Shown piece after piece: positions 5,986 to 9,468 of a stretch of DNA of 9,468 nt. Made by a program: the position numbers and the translations under genes. The DNA lies in contig JAEMSV010000129.1 in assembly GCA_016462625.1 (NCBI GenBank), positions 1 through 9,468 of the forward strand, read 5' to 3'. Within the stretch, counting starts at the first letter, position 1. Every line of letters starts with the position of its first letter. The notes below the pieces were generated by a model. That model was not told the origin of the DNA, did no database searches, and was given only the letters and a program-made list of their open reading frames with translations. The DNA is from Solirubrobacteraceae bacterium. GTDB taxonomy: Bacteria > Actinomycetota > Thermoleophilia > Solirubrobacterales > Solirubrobacteraceae.

Positions 5986-6977
5986 CGCGCCGCGTCCTGA
6001 TCGCCGGGCTCTCCGGCCCCTGGGGCGCCGCGCTGGCTCGGGAGCTGGAGGCCGATCCGCGCGTTGCGTCGATCGTCGGGGTCGACGAGCGCGATCCGCC
6101 GCTCCCGTTCGAGCGCACCGAGTTCGTGCGGGTCGGCCCCGACCCGCAGGCGCTGCGGAGGATCCTGGCCGCAACGGAGATCGACACCGTGGTCGACACC
6201 CGCGGCGGGGATGCGGACGCCGGCGTGCTGGCGGACGTGCTCGCCGCCTCCACGGTGCGGCACGTCGTCGTCGCCGGGTCGGCGCAGGTCTACGGCTGCG
6301 GCGCGGGCGATCCGGCCTACTTCAGCGAGGACATGCGCCTGCGGGCGCCGCGCACCGACCTCGAACGTCGCCTGCGCGCCGTCGAGGCCACCTACGCGAG
6401 CCTGCGCGCGCAGCGCCCCGGCCTCACGATCGCGGTGCTCCGCATCGTTGACACGGTCGGCGGCGACCCGGGCTCGCGCGGCGTCTTCGCCCTGCCGGGC
6501 ATCGTGCCGGGTGTGGCGGGCTTCGACCCGCGGCTCCAGCTCGTGCATCCCGAGGACGTCGTGGCCGCGCTCGAGCACGCGGCGCTCGAGCGGATCGACG
6601 GCACGTTCAACGTCTCCGGCGACGGGGTCCTCTCGCTGTCGGAGATCGCCTCGCTGCTCGACCGCCGGCTCGTCCCGGTGCTGCCGCCGTACGGGACGCG
6701 CTTCGCGGCGATGCCGCTGCGGCGGCTCGGCGTGTCGCTCACGCCCGAGCTGGTGGAGCTGCTGCGGCACGGCCGCGCGGTCGACAACCGGGCGCTGAAG
6801 GCCACCGGGCTGCGGCTTCGCTACACGTCGCGGGAGGCCGCCGTCGCCCTCCGGCGGGTCGAGCGGGCCGCCCCGATCGCCGCCGCCGCACCCGCCTATC
6901 GCTATGACGAGGGCCTCGAGGAATTCCTCCGCCGGAGCCCCTCGGTACGGCCGGCGCGCCAGGACCCCGTGGGCTGA
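5982..6977 (+). CDS. Atypical extended SDR / NAD-dependent epimerase-dehydratase-like protein
   Basis: This 331-aa protein has an N-terminal Rossmann domain with the dinucleotide loop AGLSGPWG at 8-15 (GxxGxxG). VVGVDERDP-like text at 32-39 suits NAD binding. The fourth/fifth strand ends in VVAGSAQVYG (96-105), with Ser100 in the place of the catalytic Ser/Thr. The expected YxxxK is missing: the aligned stretch reads RTDLERRL (124-131), leaving Asp126 and Arg130. HPEDVVAALEHA (189-200) and DGTFNVSGDG (206-215) are typical of the epimerase C-terminal half. Without Tyr/Lys, normal 4-epimerase chemistry is doubtful, so a lipid-linked regulatory, binding or altered redox role is possible. The GTG start overlaps the acyltransferase stop (GTGA). 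The frame is open far upstream, but the Rossmann strand begins directly at this GTG. The product probably works with the acyltransferase. Confidence 0.85.
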   Translation: MTRRVLIAGLSGPWGAALARELEADPRVASIVGVDERDPPLPFERTEFVRVGPDPQALRRILAATEIDTVVDTRGGDADAGVLADVLAASTVRHVVVAGSAQVYGCGAGDPAYFSEDMRLRAPRTDLERRLRAVEATYASLRAQRPGLTIAVLRIVDTVGGDPGSRGVFALPGIVPGVAGFDPRLQLVHPEDVVAALEHAALERIDGTFNVSGDGVLSLSEIASLLDRRLVPVLPPYGTRFAAMPLRRLGVSLTPELVELLRHGRAVDNRALKATGLRLRYTSREAAVALRRVERAAPIAAAAPAYRYDEGLEEFLRRSPSVRPARQDPVG

Positions 6978-6990
6978 AGCGTTCATCACC

Positions 6991-7058
6991 CTCGAAACGG
7001 TCGATCACGACAGGTCCGGCAGCTAGCCTTCTTCAACCGTTCGAGCATCTGACAGGTC
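6991..7058. repeat. Nested inverted and direct repeats in the L,D-transpeptidase leader
   Basis: CTCGAAACGGT (6991-7001) pairs with ACCGTTCGAG (7036-7045) over ten base pairs with one bulged A. GACAGGTC occurs twice in direct orientation, at 7009-7016 and 7051-7058, with starts 42 bases apart. Each copy is preceded by a related CGnTCGAnCA segment, so the direct repeat is imperfect over about 20 bases. The -10-like TAGCCT at 7024-7029 lies between the copies. This layout suggests operator sites around the promoter, but the regulator is unknown. Confidence 0.4.
7024..7029 (+). promoter_or_regulatory. -10-like TAGCCT for the L,D-transpeptidase gene
   Basis: TAGCCT lies 40 bases before the ATG at 7070, in the only sizeable intergenic gap of this part (6978-7069). 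A weak TCGATC at 7001-7006 is spaced 17 bases upstream. The transcript would have a leader of about 33 bases with no clear Shine-Dalgarno site. The call is tentative. Confidence 0.35.
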
Positions 7059-7069
7059 GTCTCCGCCCC

Positions 7070-8107
7070 ATGCCCAAGAAGAGCCTCATCGCTGTCATCG
7101 CCGGTGTCGTCCTGCTGCTGGTCTGCGCGGGCGCCGTCTTTGCGGTCGACAGCTCGAACGACGACAAGATCGCCAAGGGCGTAAGCGTCGGGGGCGTCGA
7201 TGTCGGCGGGCTCACGGTGGGCGAGGCGAAGGCGAAGCTCCAGCGCGAGTACGTCGCTCCGCTGAACCGCGCGATCGTCGTGCAGGCTCGCGACAAGACC
7301 TTCCGGCTGGGGGCGAAGGAGGCCAGGACCACGGTGGACGTCGACGCGACGGTCGCGGTCGCACTGGCGCGCAGTCGTGAGGGCAATGCGGTCGCCCGCA
7401 CCTGGCGCTCGGTCACCGGCGGCGAGCTCGACGTCAAGGTGCCGGCCGAGGTCGACTACGACCACGACGCCGTGTCCCGGCTGATCGACCGGGTCCGCGT
7501 GGCGACCGACGTCAAGGCACGCGACGCGAAGGTCGCCGTCGAGGCCGACGATGTCACGGTCCAGTCGGCGCGCAAGGGCATCGCCGTCAACCTGACGACC
7601 CTCCGCAACACGGTGAAGACCACGCTCGCCGACCCGTCGCAGGACCGGGAGATCACGGCGACGGTGCGGACGACCAAGCCGAAGGTCAGCAACGGGCAGC
7701 TCGCGAAGAAGTATCCGACGATCGTCCTGGTCGACCGCGGCGCGTTCACGCTTCGGCTGTTCAAGCAGCTCAAGCTGGTCAAGACCTACGGCATCGCAGT
7801 CGGCGCCGCAGGTCTCGAGACGCCGGCCGGCATGTACCCGATCGCGAACATGGCGGTGAACCCGGCCTGGCACGTGCCCAACTCCGCCTGGGCGGGCGAT
7901 CTGGCCGGCACCGTCGTCCCGCCCGGCCCCTCGAACCCGATCAAGGCGCGCTGGATGGGCCTGTACGACGGCGTGGGGATCCACGGCACGTCCGACGACG
8001 CGTCGATCGGGTCCAACGCCTCCCACGGCTGCATCCGCATGCACGTCTGGGACGTCGAGGAGCTGTACGAGCGCGTGAAGGTCGGGACGCCGGTCTACGT
8101 CACCTGA
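7070..8107 (+). CDS. L,D-transpeptidase (YkuD domain) with N-terminal peptidoglycan-binding-type domain
   Basis: This 345-aa protein has a basic start MPKK and a hydrophobic helix at 5-26 that acts as an uncleaved anchor or signal peptide, so it works outside the membrane. Residues 37-60 (GVSVGGVDVGGLTVGEAKAKL) begin a PG_binding_4-type domain like those preceding YkuD and VanW domains. A second beta-rich unit runs to about 205. The YkuD catalytic domain covers about 216-345, with HGT at 305-307 and SHGCIRM at 318-324: Cys321 is the nucleophile, and His305 and His319 are the expected partners. Such enzymes make 3-3 cross-links in peptidoglycan or attach proteins to it. The ATG at 7070 fits the signal helix. 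LLVC at 16-19 is not a proper lipobox because Val precedes the Cys. The gene has its own leader with repeats and ends six bases before a convergent small gene. Confidence 0.93.
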   Translation: MPKKSLIAVIAGVVLLLVCAGAVFAVDSSNDDKIAKGVSVGGVDVGGLTVGEAKAKLQREYVAPLNRAIVVQARDKTFRLGAKEARTTVDVDATVAVALARSREGNAVARTWRSVTGGELDVKVPAEVDYDHDAVSRLIDRVRVATDVKARDAKVAVEADDVTVQSARKGIAVNLTTLRNTVKTTLADPSQDREITATVRTTKPKVSNGQLAKKYPTIVLVDRGAFTLRLFKQLKLVKTYGIAVGAAGLETPAGMYPIANMAVNPAWHVPNSAWAGDLAGTVVPPGPSNPIKARWMGLYDGVGIHGTSDDASIGSNASHGCIRMHVWDVEELYERVKVGTPVYVT

Positions 8108-8113
8108 GCGCCA

Positions 8114-8407
8114 CTACCCGAAGGGATGTGGCACGGTCGGTCCGATCTCCTCGATCGGAACCTCCTGCCAACCGCGCTGCAGGAGAAGGGCATGGTGGTC
8201 GCTGTGGCGAATGACCAGCGACCCGATGAAGATCCCCTTCTCTTGCCTGCGCAGCACGGCGTACCAGAGCGTCGATGCGTCGTCCGTCCCCTGGATCCGG
8301 TGCCACGGCCGCGGCGGTATGCCGTCGTCGCCCGCAACGCCGGATTCCATGAGCTGGCGCTGCGTCGCAACGGCGCCCTGAGTCGTGTCGATGAAGAACT
8401 TGCCCAC
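8114..8407 (-). CDS. 97-aa protein of unknown function
   Basis: I do not recognise the family. The frame starts at GTG (8407, read leftwards) and ends at TAG (8116-8114). Codons are strongly G/C in third position, and the protein is balanced, not the arginine/alanine/proline-rich text of shadow frames. It has strand-like stretches KFFIDT (3-8), STLWYAVLRR (45-54) and GIFIGSLVIRH (58-68), then ALLLQRGWQEVPIEEIGP (73-90). No signal peptide or membrane segment is seen. TAGGGT lies eight bases before the GTG and there is no Shine-Dalgarno site, matching a leaderless start. The gene converges on the L,D-transpeptidase with a six-base gap. Its start overlaps the xerC start on the other strand by 17-23 bases, so the two may influence each other's expression. 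Confidence 0.65.
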   Translation of the reverse strand: MGKFFIDTTQGAVATQRQLMESGVAGDDGIPPRPWHRIQGTDDASTLWYAVLRRQEKGIFIGSLVIRHSDHHALLLQRGWQEVPIEEIGPTVPHPFG

Positions 8408-9311
8408 GGATCAAGACCCTAGCGACGGCTGGCAGCGCGCCCTCGCGCTCCACGAGGCCGATCTGCGCACTCGGGGCGCTGCGGCGAAGACCGAGCAGGC
8501 GTACGGCTCCGATCTGCTCGCGCTCGCCCGCTGGTGCACGGCGCAGGGGATCGAGCCCGAGGCTGCGACCGGGCGCCAGCTGCGCCGGTATGCGGCGTCG
8601 CTGTCCGAAGGCGGCCTCGCCCCGACGAGCATGGCCCGCAAGCTCGCGGCGATCCGGAGCCTCTACCGCTCTCTGCGCGAGCACGGCGTCGTCCCGGCGA
8701 ACCCGGCGGACCTGATCGCGGCCCCGAAGAAGCCCGCGTCCCTGCCGAAGGTCCTGACGTCTGACCAGATGTCGGCGCTCCTCGACCGGATCCCGGCCTC
8801 CACGCCGCTCGAGCTGCGCGATCGCGCGATGTTCGAGGTGGCCTACGCGTGCGGCCTGCGCGCCGAGGAGATCGTCACGCTGTCGGTCTCCGCCGTCGAC
8901 TTCGATCGCGAGCAGATCCGCGTCGAGGGCAAAGGCTCCAAGACGCGGTTCGTGCCGTGCGGTGAGACAGCGCTGAGCTCGATCCACGGCTGGCTGGAGC
9001 GTGGCCGCCCGGCGCTTCGTCCGCCTGCGGACGAGCCCGCATTGTTCGTTTCGAAGTCCGGTCGAAGGCTCTCGACCTCCGACGTCCGCCGCCGTCTGCG
9101 GACGTGGGCTCGCCATGCCGCGCTGCAGGGCGGCGTGACGCCGCACGCGCTGCGACACTCGTTCGCGACGCACCTACTGGACGGCGGTGCGGATCTCCGT
9201 GCCATTCAGGAGCTGTTGGGCCACAGCTCGATATCGACGACGCAGGTCTACACTCGGGTAGAGTCCGCGCGGCTGAAGACCGCGTACGCCCGGGCGCATC
9301 CTCGGGCGTAG
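8385..9311 (+). CDS. xerC: Tyrosine recombinase XerC/XerD
   Basis: This 308-aa protein is the normal length for a Xer recombinase, which resolves chromosome dimers at dif. The N-terminal SAM-like core-binding domain spans about 14-105 (including [20 protein letters not shown]). The catalytic domain holds all expected residues: Arg159 in CGLRAEE, Lys183 in GKGSK, His254 and Arg257 in HALRHSF, His280 in LGHSS, and the nucleophile Tyr289 in TQVYTRV. The start is uncertain: GTG 8385, ATG 8391 or TTG 8400 all keep the domain, and none has a good ribosome site. XerC is favoured over XerD or an integrase because of the nearby dprA-like and WhiG-like genes and the absence of phage genes. The downstream sigma factor begins 17 bases after its stop. 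Confidence 0.93.
   Translation: MSMKNLPTDQDPSDGWQRALALHEADLRTRGAAAKTEQAYGSDLLALARWCTAQGIEPEAATGRQLRRYAASLSEGGLAPTSMARKLAAIRSLYRSLREHGVVPANPADLIAAPKKPASLPKVLTSDQMSALLDRIPASTPLELRDRAMFEVAYACGLRAEEIVTLSVSAVDFDREQIRVEGKGSKTRFVPCGETALSSIHGWLERGRPALRPPADEPALFVSKSGRRLSTSDVRRRLRTWARHAALQGGVTPHALRHSFATHLLDGGADLRAIQELLGHSSISTTQVYTRVESARLKTAYARAHPRA
8416..8421 (-). promoter_or_regulatory. -10-like TAGGGT for the 97-aa minus-strand gene
   Basis: Read on the minus strand, TAGGGT ends eight bases before the GTG at 8407. The element lies inside the 5' part of xerC. It supports both the reality and the start of the small gene. No convincing -35 is visible. Confidence 0.45.
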
Positions 9312-9312
9312 C

Positions 9313-9322
9313 GGGGGAGGGA
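9313..9322 (+). promoter_or_regulatory. Strong Shine-Dalgarno site before a CTG start
   Basis: GGGGGAGGGA directly follows the xerC stop. Its last G is seven bases before CTG 9329. It is the clearest ribosome site in the window and decides the unusual start of the next gene. Confidence 0.6.
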
Positions 9323-9328
9323 AGCACC

Positions 9329-9468
9329 CTGGAAACGAACGTCAAGGCGATCGAGCTGAAGGATCTCTGGCGGCGATACAAAGCCACCGGAGACGAGCGT
9401 GCGCGCGAAAGGCTCGTGGTCGCCTATTCACCGTTGGTCAAGTACGTCTCCGGCCGGATGGCCTCGGG
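9329..9468 (+). CDS. whiG: FliA/WhiG-family sigma factor, N-terminal fragment (runs off window)
   Basis: Forty-six complete codons are visible. The text [20 protein letters not shown] followed by [17 protein letters not shown] is the N-terminal signature of the FliA/WhiG (sigma-28) group, ending at the start of region 2. Members direct flagellar, sporulation or other alternative gene sets; which one applies here cannot be told. The symbol reflects actinobacterial context only, and FliA is equally possible. No ATG, GTG or TTG exists in this frame between 9181 and the conserved region; the first canonical codon is a GTG at about 9416, which would delete the signature. CTG 9329, seven bases after GGGGGAGGG, is therefore the likely start. 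The gene follows xerC by 17 bases and is probably coupled to it. Confidence 0.85.
   Translation, partial: METNVKAIELKDLWRRYKATGDERARERLVVAYSPLVKYVSGRMAS

Noticed and set aside
5667..6989. A 440-aa open frame on the minus strand opposite the SDR gene
   Set aside because: Low-complexity, Arg/Gly/Asp/His-rich shadow of the real plus-strand genes.
7115..7130. Lipoprotein signal in the L,D-transpeptidase (LLVC)
   Set aside because: Val precedes the cysteine where Gly/Ala/Ser is required, so a plain anchor or signal peptide is more likely.
8385..9311. Tyrosine recombinase as evidence of an integrated element
   Set aside because: Length and motifs match housekeeping Xer proteins. There is no tRNA, att repeat, excisionase or phage gene, and a sigma factor gene follows.
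1..9468. CRISPR array, tRNA/rRNA genes, transposons, toxin-antitoxin or defence cassettes
   Set aside because: No repeat-spacer pattern, cloverleaf, terminal inverted repeats or recognisable toxin, nuclease or ATPase pair was seen.

Overview
The window is about 70% GC. Genes are packed with almost no spacing, GTG starts are common, and third codon positions are strongly G/C. Several genes have a TANNNT-type -10 hexamer only 6-12 bases before the start codon and no Shine-Dalgarno sequence, a pattern typical of leaderless actinobacterial mRNAs. Together with the protein flavour this suggests a soil-type high-GC actinobacterium, probably Thermoleophilia/Solirubrobacterales. The taxon is an inference, because nothing in the window is diagnostic.

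Layout. (1) 2-1278: the 3' end of a probable dprA overlaps thiD (HMP/HMP-P kinase, thiamine pathway) by ATGA. Two hairpin/palindrome elements and a -10-like CATAAT follow, then an 82-aa protein whose C-terminus resembles MoaD/ThiS sulfur carriers but ends Gly-Gly-Cys. (2) 1281-3609: a 212-aa protein with one N-terminal membrane helix, then ilvD (dihydroxy-acid dehydratase, branched-chain amino acids). (3) 3606-5113: an alpha/beta hydrolase on the minus strand, convergent with ilvD (their stop codons share one CTAG) and divergent from a NT5C-type HAD nucleotidase across a 26-bp gap containing a symmetric TAGCCTA. (4) 5158-6977: an MGAT-like lysophospholipid acyltransferase translationally coupled to an atypical SDR/epimerase. 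This two-gene unit starts after an 8-bp GC stem-loop. (5) 7070-8107: a membrane-anchored L,D-transpeptidase (YkuD) preceded by a repeat-rich leader. (6) 8114-8407: a small unknown minus-strand gene whose start overlaps, head to head, the start of a XerC/D tyrosine recombinase (8385-9311). (7) 9329-end: the N-terminus of a FliA/WhiG-family sigma factor that appears to start at CTG behind a strong Shine-Dalgarno sequence.

In many actinobacteria dprA lies close to the xerC/whiG region, so the 8.2 kb between dprA and xerC looks like a block of core metabolic and envelope genes placed inside that neighbourhood. Nothing marks the window as a mobile island: there is no transposase, tRNA, attachment repeat, CRISPR array or phage gene. 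The content is mostly housekeeping. The parts most worth checking are the 82-aa ubiquitin-fold-like protein, the CTG start of the sigma factor, the symmetric divergent promoter, the overlapping divergent starts at xerC, and the acyltransferase/SDR pair with non-canonical active-site motifs.
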